This document shows positions 48,320 to 60,809 of a DNA stretch of 64,000 nucleotides, piece after piece. Source of the stretch: Sipunculus nudus (taxonomy: Eukaryota; Annelida; Sipuncula; Golfingiida; Sipunculidae). The stretch lies in assembly GCA_026874595.1 (NCBI GenBank), contig CM049318.1, forward strand, positions 631,241 through 695,240, in the 5' to 3' direction. The stretch's first letter is position 1, and each line of letters begins with the position of its first letter. The notes below the pieces were generated by a model. It searched no databases. It worked only from the letters and a program-made list of their open reading frames with translations, and had not been told where the DNA came from. The position numbers and the translations under genes are program-made.

Positions 48320-50176
48320 ATGCCCGTTTACGCGGCTTTTGTTTGGGTGATTTTGGTGGGCCATTTGTCTGCGGCCGAAGATAAGACAACTAACACTGGA
48401 TAACTCTTTTACGGTGACACAGAAAAAAATATTTATCTCGAGATAATATCTTAAGATCTCGACTTTACATCTCGAGATCTTGACTTAACATCTCGAGATC
48501 TCGAGATAAAATTTCAATAAAAAAAATGTCAAAAGTTAACGTGGGCGTCGTACGAACCATTCGATGCTTAATTGACGTAAAGCAAACAAAGTTAAAGGGG
48601 CCGACTTCTATATCTGACGTCTATCAAATAAACATAATCTATTAAACCTTCATAAAAATGAGCCAATCCCACGGGGTGAAAGGCGGTGCCTTATGTTTAT
48701 ATCCACGTGTTTATAACACGGGTCGGGGGGGGGGGGGGTTGCAAAAATGGCCACCGATCGCAATAGAAAGACTTCCGGAAGAAACATCTTGCTTCAATTC
48801 AGAGTGTACAGAGTTCTGTAAATGACAAATATTGCATTGCTTCATATGCTCTAACGAACATCAACTTGGGATCTTTTAATAACTCGGTAGATATAAATAC
48901 ATGTATTTATAAACGTTTAAAGTGGCGTTATAACCTTTCCCATCAGGGATTACCTTCACTTCTTTAATATGTATATGCAGAGTGTGCATGCATCACAAAA
49001 ATTCTATAAATAAGGCAGGTGAATAGTGACTTTAAGACCAAAGCAGAGCAATTTGCTGAAGAAAAAACTAATGATAAGAGATGATCGAAATATTTAACCG
49101 TTTATTTATGAATATAAATCATTTATGATGATAGGTTGACTCAAGGTAATCTGAGCTTTATTTATAGCTTAAGTGGATCAAGACTAGGGCTTTAGGGGCA
49201 GAAGCAGCCCCCCCCCCCCCCCCCCCCCAGCGTACCTACCCGAAAACACAGTTATCATTTTAAGCATATTTACATATATTTTGGTCAAATACATATGTCA
49301 TAAAACAAATCACCATTTCAATAAAAACAAAAGCTGAAAAAATTGTACAAAAAGCATGTTTCTATACCAAGCTCATATTTGTTTGAATTTTTAAAATAAT
49401 AAGGCACACACAATGCATGCATGCAGACCTAAACATTTCTATTTGAATGATTTCTAAGCCATGGCTTCGAATCCGCCGTTCAGGTAGAATGTTTCCATTT
49501 CTTTAGGCTTTGACATCTTCCTTACGGATATGAATAATTAAATATTGAATTTTATATTGAACTTTTCTTCACCTCGCCTTATCTTAGGGGAAATACAAAC
49601 TTGATTGATTTTAAATGAATTATATTGTATTACCGTTCAGTTAAACACAGTATACATGGTCTTTGTTTTTATGATCGCTATAGTAAGCACTCTTAACGTA
49701 TACTGTCCCTTTAACGTCGCTTTGCTTTATGTCAATTCAGCATCGAATGGTTCGTACAAATGTGAAATTTTATCTCGAGATCTCGACATAATATCTCGAG
49801 ATCTCGACTTAACTTCTCGAAATTTCGACTTAACATCTCGAGATCTCGAAACAAATTATTTTTTTTTCTACAGCAAAATATTTTTTTTTGTGAAATGTTA
49901 TTTCGAGATCTCGAGATTATTTCTCGTTATCTTGATATTCGAGATAATTTTTTTTTCTGTGTCCTAAATCAGCCAGCGTACTTATTCAAAAAATTGTATC
50001 TCATTGCACCTGGAGACAAACTGATGGGACCGCTCCAGGGGCATCTCCAGGAGGAATGCGCGGCAAAATGCGTCGTCCAAAAGCAATGTGAAGGGTTTAC
50101 CCACAGGGGTCTGACCTGCACCTTGCAGAAGAAAGTGCACGAAGACAGTGGTGGCAACGTATTGGTCTATGTGAAA
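48320..50176 (+). pseudogene. PAN/Apple-like secreted gene copy B, split by a MITE
   Basis: The ATG at 48320 begins a signal peptide (MPVYAAFVWVILVGHLSAAE) that runs into a TAA at 48401. After a 1.55 kb MITE the matching body resumes at about 49973: PAYLFKKLYLIAPGDKLMGP, then EECAAKCVVQKQCEGF...LTCTLQ, ending YVK|GTCAGT, a phase-0 donor at 50176/50177. Copies C and D have signal peptide and PAN-like core in one exon, so the MITE interrupts an exon. A splice reading (GT at 48414, AG at 49972) removes the MITE, but the upstream stop and a phase mismatch remain. Probably inactive. Confidence 0.6.
48416..49963. mobile_element. MITE with ~190 bp inverted terminal repeats
   Basis: The ends are GACACAGAAAAAAA at 48416 and, reversed, GACACAGAAAAAAAAA at 49963. 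Inward are multiple copies of TCTCGAGATCTCGACTTAA-like sequence, each itself palindromic. The inversion continues to GTACGAACCATTCGATGC, then TAAAGCAAA and GTTAAAGG (48550-48598 versus 49705-49757). No transposase is present; the interior has homopolymer runs of G (48726) and C (49210). No target duplication is evident. Confidence 0.75.
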
Positions 50177-52903
50177 GTCAGTGTACCTAAATTTCACATT
50201 ATGTATATTAAGTATCACATTCAGACGAATTTAAAAGGTTACATCATGACGTATATGTAAAACGTCACATGATGATGTATATACTATACAAAATTATGTG
50301 GGTAAAGTATCATATTATGGTCATATAGGGTCTTTTTATCATATTTTTGGGGGTTCAGCCATAGTGGATGATTCAAACTTATATCAAATAAAGGTTAATT
50401 ATTTCAGGCATTAAAATAGAAGCCATTTCTTGGTTGAAGGAGAGAGATGTAAGGTCTGTTGGCGTGTAAATAATTGTGAAAGCTTTACATGGGAACAATA
50501 ATATTAAATCAGTAAGAATAAAAAATAGAAATAATGTAACAAAAAGTATTTTTATATACATACCAAAAAAGGTTAAAATATCCAATCTCTTTACTGATTT
50601 TGACCAGTTGAGTTTGCAGAAATGTGTCAAAACAATTTATTAATTCACAGAACCAATATATGTTTTAATTAACCAGTATGCATTTGTCATGTTAACACAT
50701 ATCTATTTCTTAGTTATCACTTAAACGTAATGAGTATTTTCTGGTCCAAAGGTATTGGTTAATCCTTGCCAAAGCACCTCACCAAAGTATAATTGGTTGA
50801 GCTCAAGTAACAGAAAGTGGCTAAATATGTTATTTGTTTATTAGTCAATCATAATAAGAACGCCTACCCGTGCACTGTAACAGTAAGCTCTTGAGGAGGT
50901 CTTGACCCAAATTCTTTGTTATAAAATGGCCTATCTTTATATCCCGAAATCTGTCGTTCCGTAAATTGAAATTGCTGCCATTGAGCCATCCATTTTCTAC
51001 AGTGATTATACAAATACGACTTCCTAATACTACATGCAGATTAATTGTTGTTACATGGATCCATTGGTCGATGTTGTTTTGCAGTTCAATTCAGACTGTT
51101 TTCCTCATTTCTTTTTCACAATGTCACAAACACTTCACAAAAGGGATTTCTTTGTCAAATGTATTATTAAATTAAATCAAGCTTTTGACTTTTTGATTAA
51201 TGGTTTATGATGCCTGGGTACCTATATGATTAGATTCTTCACGAGGTAAACTTAAAAACATTTTTTTTTTATTTTACGTGGATTTAGGGCTTTCACGAAG
51301 GCAGGGGTAAGCGTTTCTGATGCTCGTAAACGCTTACGGACGCTCGGTTCTGAGGGTTCAAGTGAATTTCTGGATTTAGGACCTTGTATCAATTAATGAC
51401 CACTGTCGGGTGCCAAAACAAACCAATCAGTTATGTAAACACTTCGCTGATAACCGAGTCTTACATTTCGCTATAAGCAATTATTCATATAACGACACGA
51501 TTTCTATTGGTATAGTGACATATCATCTCCCCTTGGGACGATCAAAACTCAGATGGGACTGTCCAAATGTTTTGCATGAGCGTCCCGGATTCTTCCAATA
51601 TTCTTCCTGTTTGAAATCCCTTATGGATATTACAAAAAAACTATTATAACTAATCGAGGCACTTACTCCGGTGATGGCTTTTTTCTGGTAGTGTCTAAAG
51701 TGCAATTGTAGTGGGACAAAGTGACTAGAGGAAGCATGGAGATATTTGAGATTTTACGCAATCTTTATAGAGCCGTCACATGATACCAGCTATTTAATTT
51801 GCCTTTTGCTCTCAACACTGGATATTTGAGATAGAATACATGTATATTTATTACAATGATGTGACATTTGGTACAGTCGTAGTTTTCATTCCCTAAACCT
51901 GTCTTAATGTCTCCACCAGGAGGGGTTGTGTGTTTGTGTGTTCGTTCACAATATAACACACGTAACCATCAACGGAATCCCATAGTTTTTCAGGGTATGT
52001 TGGGAATCAGGCAGGGAAGAATCAACTAAATGCTGGTGTGGATCCGGAACATGTTCTGGATTCAGGAACGTCACGTTTGAACCTTGGGATATGCATCGAT
52101 TGTGTAAATGCAACAACAAAGCGGAGGCTAGCATTCCTTACCATCCAGAGTTCTAGTTCTTTTTTTGTGTGTAGCTTCCGAAACGTAAATGCCCTCAGTC
52201 TACTTAGCCACGGGGTTAGCTTGTAAAAGGGAATGGTAAAAACATGTTAACGAGCTATCCTGAATATAAACTGCTGACGCCGCAAAAGGGAATCTCTGAG
52301 GTGGAGAACGCCCGACTTAAAGTACAAATTCAATATTTTAAACACAATTGAAGGATCAAGGTATTAACATGACAAATATAGCACACGTATGAATTTTGAA
52401 ATCCTGTAAGGCCTAGCTTTCACGATGAATAGACTAATGTTACGTTTAAGATTCTGGTTATATCCTGAAGCATTTGGATCACAATGGTAAATGATATGAG
52501 GGACTGCATGGTATTATATGATGCCAAACATGCGATTTGATAGATATATTTTTCCACTCTACTGCCAATAAATTGAAATGGCAGGATGCCTTCAATATTT
52601 TATTGAAGTGATTCAAACGCCCGCTTTTGGTTTAAATGAAGGCTTTATTGTACCTGTCACTATACAGAAGGCAACTTTAAGCAATATGCAATTGAGCTTG
52701 CAAGGTGTGGAAAAGGGTGTAGAACACCCGTTGACAGCTTGTTGTCAAGGAAACTGTGTCAGATCAATGCTTCTTTTAACTGAGGATAATACAAAAATGC
52801 ACTTTTAACTGAGGATAATACAAAATGCATTTTAAGTCCAGCAGTACATTTATAATCCCAGACCTTCTTAAAGTATGCACACAGATCTCCAATTTTATTT
52901 TAG
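50177..52903. other. Intergenic or intronic, no gene seen
   Basis: No second PAN-type exon recognised. Open frames at 50379-50630 (minus), 51410-51649 and 52578-52808 lack domains and splice support. A ~25-base duplication (CTTTTAACTGAGGATAATAC) occurs at about 52774 and 52802. Confidence 0.45.
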
Positions 52904-53218
52904 TGGGAGCATCCTCGAATAAAATGTGCATTTTCTACGTTTAAAATTTTTTTGGCGCTGATCTTCTTGATCGGCAGCGTGTCTGCAGCTGACAAGAAGC
53001 TCAAACACAGGGATGCATATTTCATCAAAAAGCAGCTGAGAACACCTGGAGATCAACTGGTGTCACCGTACCGCGGACAGCTGGAGAATGACTGTGCTTC
53101 CATGTGTCTCCCCCTGAAGAAATGTGAAGGCTTCACGGTGAAGGATTTGACATGTTCTTTGTGAAAGCACGTGAACAAAGAGATATCTGGCAAAGTTTCG
53201 GTCTTTGTGAAGGATGAC
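52904..53218 (+). pseudogene. PAN/Apple-like secreted gene copy C, with in-frame stop
   Basis: The sequence reads FLALIFLIGSVSAADKK (signal peptide), DAYFIKKQLRTPGDQLVSP, then NDCASMCLPLKKCEGF...LTCSL, followed by TGA at 53162-53164 where copy B has a sense codon. Beyond the stop the frame continues, HVNKEISGKVSVFVKDD, to a phase-0 donor GAC|GTACGT at 53218/53219. No ATG lies in frame before the hydrophobic segment; an ATG at 52924 is in another frame, shifted near a T-run, and an acceptor-like TTTTATTTTAG ends at 52903. At least one lesion, probably two. Confidence 0.6.
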
Positions 53219-54565
53219 GTACGTAATTTATGACATACTTTACAATTGACTTCCCTATTAAGAATGCCGTATGTTCCGCACGAAGCCTGTGGGTCGTGGA
53301 AATAGAATGTCGTTGTATGATCCTGGTGTGCATTTATATCGCTAGGTCTTCCGTGTAGAATCTCAAATGAAATAATTATTGATTTTATTATCTGTCTCAA
53401 AGCAATCGGTTATCATGGCTTTCAATTGGGCATTTTTTTGAGTGTCCGGAAAGTCCCATGGGATTTTGGAGTGTCCCGCAGGTCTGTGGCTAATATTGAA
53501 GGGTCTGCATCAAATCAATATTTTATTATTATCATTATTATTTTTATTTAATTACAAAAAAAAAATAAATATGAAACACAATTCATAATTTTAATTTTAT
53601 TTCTAAAATAATTATTTGTTACGAAGAGTTGAAGAAACTTGTCAGTTGCCGCTGCTTACTCGCAATGGTATCTCGAACGCATGTGAATAAATGCTGAAAG
53701 TGTCCTATATTTATACTTCCTGAGGCTCCGATTATAACATTAAGATTACGTCAGCAGCTAACGAGATAATGATGTTGTCCCGATAATGAGTACACTTGTA
53801 ACTGTCCACAAATAAGCATTGTGTTTCGTATATGGAAAGATATTGAACAGTTGAAATAAAATAGTTAATCAACAAGAATACCTGAAGATTATGATAAAGA
53901 TCCATTTAATTTGAAACTGCTATCGATTCAACTTACTAGTCATAACGTATGGAGTATTGAATTACTCGCTTTTGCCATGAAGAACTGCGGTTACAAAATA
54001 ATTCATGAATGTAATTTATCATAAATTATTTGACGGAACAGATTTGAATAGCGGGGGATAGGTATTTTTTAAATGTAAATTTCATTATGCACAATTAATA
54101 TCGATTTTATTCACGAATCTTCATTGGAATATGATAACAATTATCCGTCAACTGTTTTGCTATATTGTACTTATCCTTGTAACACCATAATTGCGTATCA
54201 AGACCACTTGGTAATATTAAATGGTTTGGTATAGCAAATTGTTAGTAAAGCCTATAATTTATGCATTAGATTTAGTTTATTGTCAAATTACATAACTGTT
54301 TGCAAGTTTGGCTTAGTGTTTGGCCTGTCCGGGATGTGTGTTTGATATAAGACTTTGATCTGGACAAACAAGTACACCACTTTGATGTGGTCATACGATT
54401 TAGTTAATCGTGATTTAATTAATTAGGTCTCTGGCCGGGTGTGATCACACTCACGGGTTTGCCCAAGTGAGCCGGGCGATGTGTTTACGTACGACCGGCT
54501 AACTTAAGTAATGATCGCTGGGTAGTGCCCGTACCGGGCAAGCTGAGGTAGTGCAGCTTGAAACC

Positions 54566-54607
<42 letters not shown>

Positions 54608-57600
54608 AGCAGTAAATCTCCCTTTGCATTTATCGGATAACATTCTTTGATAGTCATCGTGATCTACCCGTTTAAATTCAGTTAATTACTTTTCCAAATG
54701 TCTTAGTGTTCAGATAATACGTTGACTTGAATAAGCCACATTTTTATCAAATTAATTCAGAAATTACTTTTTTGTATTACGTTGAGAGTATGAAATTGGA
54801 TGTCCAATAATGCGCTTCTTAACATTAAAATTTCACAAACAAAATTATCGATTCATTGTTTTCTTACCCATTTGCCTCAATATCGTTTTAATAGATGAAG
54901 AAAGCAACGAAGAAGAAGTGAGCGGCATATCTTGGAATAAAAAAGTCTCATCAAATAACAGAATGACAGGAGATACACTTAAATGAATGTTTAGCACCAA
55001 TCGGCGATCCAACATCATGCTTACATAACACGTATTGTTCAATTAAAGAAATCGTTCACGTTGCATGTCAGTTAAAGACTGAAAGACAAAGAAAATAATA
55101 AAATGAGACTGTTGAAGAAGAATTTCGCTTTGTTTTCTTTCATGTGCCGAGATTAAATGAAAGGGCCTTGAAACGGCTCTGTGTATAGGGTGCCATGCTA
55201 TATTCTTAATTCTCTGGCAGATTATTAATAAGGCTACTGTTTGGTTACCATAAAATATATCTTTTTTCATTCCTACTATTATTTTTTCTCTCCTATGGGT
55301 GTTGATTTTCTCAATGAAGAATTATACTTTAAAGTGTAACGCTCATAGATGGCGTAAAGGTGCAGCCGTTGCGATCGCCTGAAATGTATGTCTGTTTTCA
55401 GTATTCCTATTTTTTGTAATAATTTGCACCAGTGATTTAATCAGTATTTATGATATAAAAGGAAATTGAGCCAAAGATGGTCGACCAACTTTCTCTTATC
55501 TTGGTTATCCGTCATTACACGAAGCAGTAGACATTTATATTGGGCTGAGACGGTCTCCCTTTGGTCGTTCTTCAAACAAAAGACAAAGTTCTGCTGGTTG
55601 CCAGATCTTTTCTGTTTATTTGTGTACATACGATGTGAATTTTACAATACATTTGATTGTGTGTTACACAGAGAAATTATGTATTCTATGTCGTACGTCA
55701 TGTTTTATAATATTCTCCCATTTTCTATATGCAGTTAAAGAAACATTCCACCACCTATATTGTGTTCTAGCTTTTCCTTATCTGCAACAATATGTACCCT
55801 GAAAAAATAAGGGTACACTTTTGAAAACCCGACAACAAATCCAGAAAATTACATCATTAGCTACATCCTGGCTCTATATAAAATGACTATAAAAACAAAT
55901 TTCGGATTGGGGAAGCGAAATCTGCTATATGATTAATTCTACAAATCACAAACATTATTTCTCACTTAAAATTGTTTTTATAAATAGTCAGTGTATTTAT
56001 CAGTAAGCAAAGTGTCTTGTTGATGAGGTCATCAATGGTCACCAGTATAATAAGCGAGGGTGTGTGTATTATTTTAGTGGATGTATTATTTCTATTGCTT
56101 TTACTCTATTTTTTTCTCTGCTTATTTTGTTTCAATTATATGTGTACTGGGAATGTTTTATGCTACATTAAAATAAAAAAAAAGCTTTCTAGGTTCGCAT
56201 AATGGAAGTACGTTAAGTTATCTCTAAGCTGATGGAGCCTATCCAGACCCAGTTGGGGTAATGCATGCTCGCACGGAACACATCGGAGGACAATTATGAA
56301 TGTTCTTTGTTGGATATGTTCAGGTTTTGCTGACTGGCACTCGGGTATCTTTATTATGTTAGTTAAAAAAAATTAACAGTCACTGGGTGTTGATCAAACT
56401 GTGTATTTGCAGAATACCAAATATTCGGAGGAAGCCTATTTTAAATGGCAATTATTTTATCAAAAATGAAAATGCAGCATGTAATTAATGAATCAATTGC
56501 ATTATAGCCTCTGTCACCCTGACGAAAACAATGCAAAACTACATGCAACTGAGATTGGAAGCTGCGCAAGACGTGCGTTCGTTGCTATGGAGATCTCACA
56601 GTGTGATCAATGCATCTTTTATCTGCAAATAAAACGAAATACTTTTATGTCTCGCAGTGTTTAGGGCAGTGCATCTTAACACAATCTAATATATGTTTTA
56701 TCGGTTGCAATCAAATAATCTCAAAAACAAAAATATGGAGACCTGCAAATTGCAGAAATATACGATAACTTGCAGAAGGTAGAGGCTATTTGATATACAA
56801 ACTGTGAATAAATTAGAACGTGGTATCGTTCAAACATTCAAGAGGCAATTGACCTGGTTCCCTGGAGAATACCATGTGCAAGAAAGGGTTAAGATTCTGG
56901 TGAAGTGGGCCAGCTTTGAGAATCATATACTATAGTATACAGGTCACGGTCACGGTCTTGATGTATACAGAAGAAACGTTACCCTCGGTCCATAAAACCC
57001 AATTTAATCAAAGGCAGACTATTTTTATTCTAAAGTTGTAATGCCTAATGTATAATGCATTACACCTTATCTCCTTAAAACCATAACAAAGTCCCTCTCT
57101 GCATCATGTGCCAGTATGTATTGCGCATTTTGGTGGGTCTTGGAGAATCAATGAGAATATCTATAGACATGTGCACCATTGGAAGCTCTTTTTCATCATT
57201 ATTGGGACAATATCTGGGGTCGAAATAACTTTATTATCTTCTTATTTATATTTAACAAATTCAAGAGTTATGAAACTGATAAGGCTCACACTATTGTTTT
57301 TTACTGGTATTTTGCTTAACATATTTATGAAAGGACAATTGAATAAACTGAGTCTTCATTCCAGAAAATACCTCTACACACATTGGAAGAAAATCAGTGA
57401 TACAGCGGATAAACAAGCTGAAAAAGTCCCTCATAATAACTGTTGTATAAGAATACTTGAACGGGAATGGTTGCTGCTTACACAAATAAAACTCACACAT
57501 TTATAAAAATTCATTCTGAACGTAGGGTTATATGTGTTAGAACTTAATTCATTCAAATACATTCTCAAAGTTGATCATTTTGGTATAATAACTGATGGGT

Positions 57601-57690
57601 TGCTTATTTTACAGTAAATGTACGTTGGAGGATATGAGTCCTTTTCCTGTTGCATCTCTTGCGCTTTCTGTTTATTTTCTCTCTCTCTCC

Positions 57691-57727
<37 letters not shown>

Positions 57728-58948
57728 AATGTTAATTAGTTTTCACATGTTTTGTTAAAGCTGTTGAGATTTACCAATCCCTCTAGATCCATTGATGTTT
57801 GTGACATTTTAAAATGGTATCATGCAGTTTACAATCTGACCCTTTTCAGTGGTTTTATGGTTGGAATATGTCAGATTCAAATCTGATATGCTGACCTTAT
57901 GATACACTAACATCGTGTTCTAGCTGATAAGACAGTTAAAAAGTACACTAACCATATAATGCTATGGAAACAATATGCATGATGTGACTATGAAATAACA
58001 AAATAGGTATACATGCACGTTCACAAGTGTTCGCTACAAATAATTAAGTGGTTCAGCTTATTTTTATATATACCTGAAGCAACAACATTAATTTTAAAAT
58101 ATGCACAAAATCTTCACTTTTTCACTCGAAAAGAACTCGAAACGCCAAATCGGGTTATGAACACTGGTATACAAGCCTTCTTCTCCTTGTCCTCCGGTAC
58201 CTGGAGAAAACCCAGTCACAATCTTTAATTAAACCAAGTCCTATTTCCCGCCTCATATTAGATTATCTCGTGTATGACCGATGTGTCTTTCTAAATCAGA
58301 TACTGATATACCCTTTTAATAAAGAATTGAAAAGAGGTATATTTTCAACAACATGTACAGTTGCGGTGGACAATATATTGTTCATATTATTCATTTTATG
58401 AGGTCTACTTTCTGTGACACTACAACTGTAAAAATATAGTAAACAGCCTATTCTAAGAAAATGTTGCGATGGCAAATATCTCATTCGGCAATTTAATGAT
58501 ATGGGAATTGCGCCTCAGTTTATAATGATAGGATAAAGGTGTAGTTTAGGGTTTTCTATCCACGGCTTTTCTATGGGCAGGCACTTATATTTATACATTT
58601 CATAAACTTTCTTATATAGGAAGATTTTATATATAAAAGTTAGTGTGGGCGGAATAGGTTAATATTTTTTTAAGAAACCGAGCATCGAATTTGTATATAC
58701 TACGGTCATTTTTTGGAGGTTAAGACACATTAGCACACACCCTGAAGTACACAGACATATTTATTCAATATATAACCCTTATTTTTATATATATGTACAC
58801 CTCCTCCCTGTTAATATAGAGTTTATGTTTACAAAATGGGTACATAAAAGCATCGGTAAAAAACCCTGAACTAAACCTTTTACCAACAATAGTCAGGTTG
58901 ACACAGGCAAACAGCGTTGTACCTGACGCAGCAGCCAGCATAGCTTTA
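53219..58948. other. Long intergenic stretch, AT-rich, no convincing gene
   Basis: Microsatellites: (TA)n at about 54570-54605 and (CT)n(AT)n at about 57680-57727. A GC-richer patch at 54430-54565 ending next to the TA run may be another dispersed repeat. The longest open frame (57108-57506, 132 codons) starts at GTG and shows only AT-driven hydrophobic residues, so it is not called. Confidence 0.45.
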
Positions 58949-59206
58949 TTAGAAGCTGGTTTCAAGCCTGCAGGTCTTGGTTCCGTTGCTCATTTCGTAC
59001 GTGTAGCCGCTGCAGTTAGTGTTCCTGGCACATTCCCGTCCACACAGGATGGCACAGAGGCTGGTGGAGGGGTCAAGGCGCTGATCACTGGTAAGAGTTT
59101 CCTGGTGGAAAACGGTGATGAGTGTCGACGAAATCGAAAAGCTGCCAGGGAAGGCTTTCATGACCAGCAGAATCAAGAGAGGGCAGATGAAGATTCGCCC
59201 AAACAT
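58949..59206 (-). CDS. Small secreted cysteine-rich protein (type 2, copy 2)
   Basis: 85 residues: signal peptide (MFGRIFICPLLILLVMKAF), then DPSTSLCAILCGRECARN, NCSGYTYEMSNGT and TCRLETSF. The mature part has five cysteines in PAN-like spacing and two N-glycosylation sites (NCS, NGT). The stop TAA overlaps AATAAA (the stop reads TTCTAATAAAG), which may serve as poly(A) signal. Shared ends and the 18-residue identity with the 25.5 kb gene, with synonymous and non-synonymous differences elsewhere, point to an older duplication under constraint. Confidence 0.65.
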   Translation of the reverse strand: MFGRIFICPLLILLVMKAFPGSFSISSTLITVFHQETLTSDQRLDPSTSLCAILCGRECARNTNCSGYTYEMSNGTKTCRLETSF

Positions 59207-60476
59207 TCTGGTCTTTGGTAAAAATAACGAATGCCATAAAATTCATTTGTCATTTTGGAAATTTTTTTACATTATACTAAAACATTTAGGAAATCGTTAA
59301 AAAGAAATTGAAGTTGAATCGTTATTAAACCAACTAAGCTCTTTAATTTTTATTCATTACATATAAGTCCTCTACTTGTATATAGTATAAGTATTTGTCA
59401 GTGGAAGTAATCATATACTTTTCCAGAAATTTCAGGGTCACGACATAACTATACAAACGTTATTTTAAATTTACGTCACTCGCTCTGCCTTATCTCAAAG
59501 TTACTTCTACAAAAAATCGGGTGACCACCAAACCCGAACCTAATTTTAGCAAGTTATTATTATTACATGTTATACTTGTTATTTTCTATAATTATTATTC
59601 TAACCGTTTTTAGTATCCATATAAAACAATCATCAGTACATTTTTAAACAATGTACTCATCTTCACCCAACCAGTATGATGTCATATTTTCCCTTGAAAG
59701 TTCTTATATGACTAACCATAACTTAGGTTTCAACGCTGCCGGTCTCAAGGTGTTGCCTATCTCGGACTGTGATTAGAATAACATAGAACAGTGCTTGATC
59801 GATTTAGATTCTATGGTTGCTGTCTGAACTTTATTTCAAACAAACAAAATGATATGATGTAGAAATCTCATCTATGGGGATAAATGGACCGGCATATAGG
59901 TGACAACCGAAAAGGGTACATCATGTGAGTATCATGTATGTACATTTATCAGGCCATCTGTGAATTCTTCTGATGTGACACATGAAAAAGCTGGTTGTCT
60001 TTATCTTTGAGAGGTGCCTTGTGGAAATGTCCAGCAAAGTGTTCTAAATTTCAAATGTATAATTTTTTCTACATTCCCTGTTCTATTCAAATTCTCTATG
60101 CCATTAGATTTGAAGCAAGAAGCTTTTGTTGTTTTGACAGTCGCCAATAACTGAAATGCAGAATGTCTTTGAATAAATTGATGTGTATGTGTAAATGCAT
60201 GTACTGCTCACTGAATATAAAAAAGTTTACTGAGTCAATACCTGTCAAATCACCAACAGCAATACTGACACTGTGGTCTTTGTGCTGTCAGTTCAACAGA
60301 AAACGTACCCTACGGCATGAAAATCTGTATCCTAGGAACGCTAATGTGACTCTTTAAATCCGATATTTTGTTCAGTCTCAGGCTAACTCAGATTATAGTT
60401 TCCAGCTCGCTGGCCAGTGACTATTTAAGGGCTGCTGCTGGTTCTCTTTGGATGAGTTTTACAATAATGTGAGACC
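59207..60476. other. Intergenic between two secreted-protein genes
   Basis: No gene seen. A TATTTAAG at 60422-60429 lies ~50 bases before the ATG of copy D and is a plausible TATA box. Confidence 0.45.
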
Positions 60477-60809
60477 ATGCCGTCAATCTACCATGCATTA
60501 GTATTGGTGTCTCTGTTAGGGAATCTGTCAACCTCCAAAGAGCGAAAAGGCCGCCATGCACTTTTCTCAAAGCAGCTTCTCAAAACTCCGGGAGATCCCC
60601 TCACGTCATCCGAGGGAGAGCCCCTGGTGACGTCATCACAGGGAGAGCCCCTGAAGACGTCATCACCGGGAGAAGAGGAGGATTGTGCAGCACACTGCCT
60701 GCTCGTGGAACAATGTGAAGGCTTTACGTACACCAATAAATTGTGCAGCACGCGATATAAAATTGATAAAGAGAAGAACGGCAAGGAAGAGGTGTATGTC
60801 AAAACTGCT
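60477..60809 (+). CDS. Secreted PAN/Apple-like protein, first coding exon (copy D)
   Basis: The ATG at 60477 opens a signal peptide (MPSIYHALVLVSLLGNLS). ALFSKQLLKTPGDPL aligns with copies B and C. A repeat of 24-27 bases then expands the linker: GDPLTSSE, GEPLVTSSQ, GEPLKTSSPGE (60591-60668). The PAN-like core is EDCAAHCLLVEQCEGF...LCSTRY, ending EVYVKTA at a phase-0 donor GCT|GTATGTATG after 111 codons. No lesions are visible, and a TATA-like box lies upstream. Continuation exons were not located. Likely active, function unknown. Confidence 0.65.

Noticed and set aside
48414-49972. MITE acting as an intron of copy B
   Set aside because: A TAA at 48401 lies in frame before the donor and the exon phases do not match. 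Left as an open test, not annotated as an intron.
57108-57506. 132-codon open frame with hydrophobic segment
   Set aside because: Starts at GTG, no domain, composition typical of AT-rich non-coding DNA, no splice or poly(A) context.
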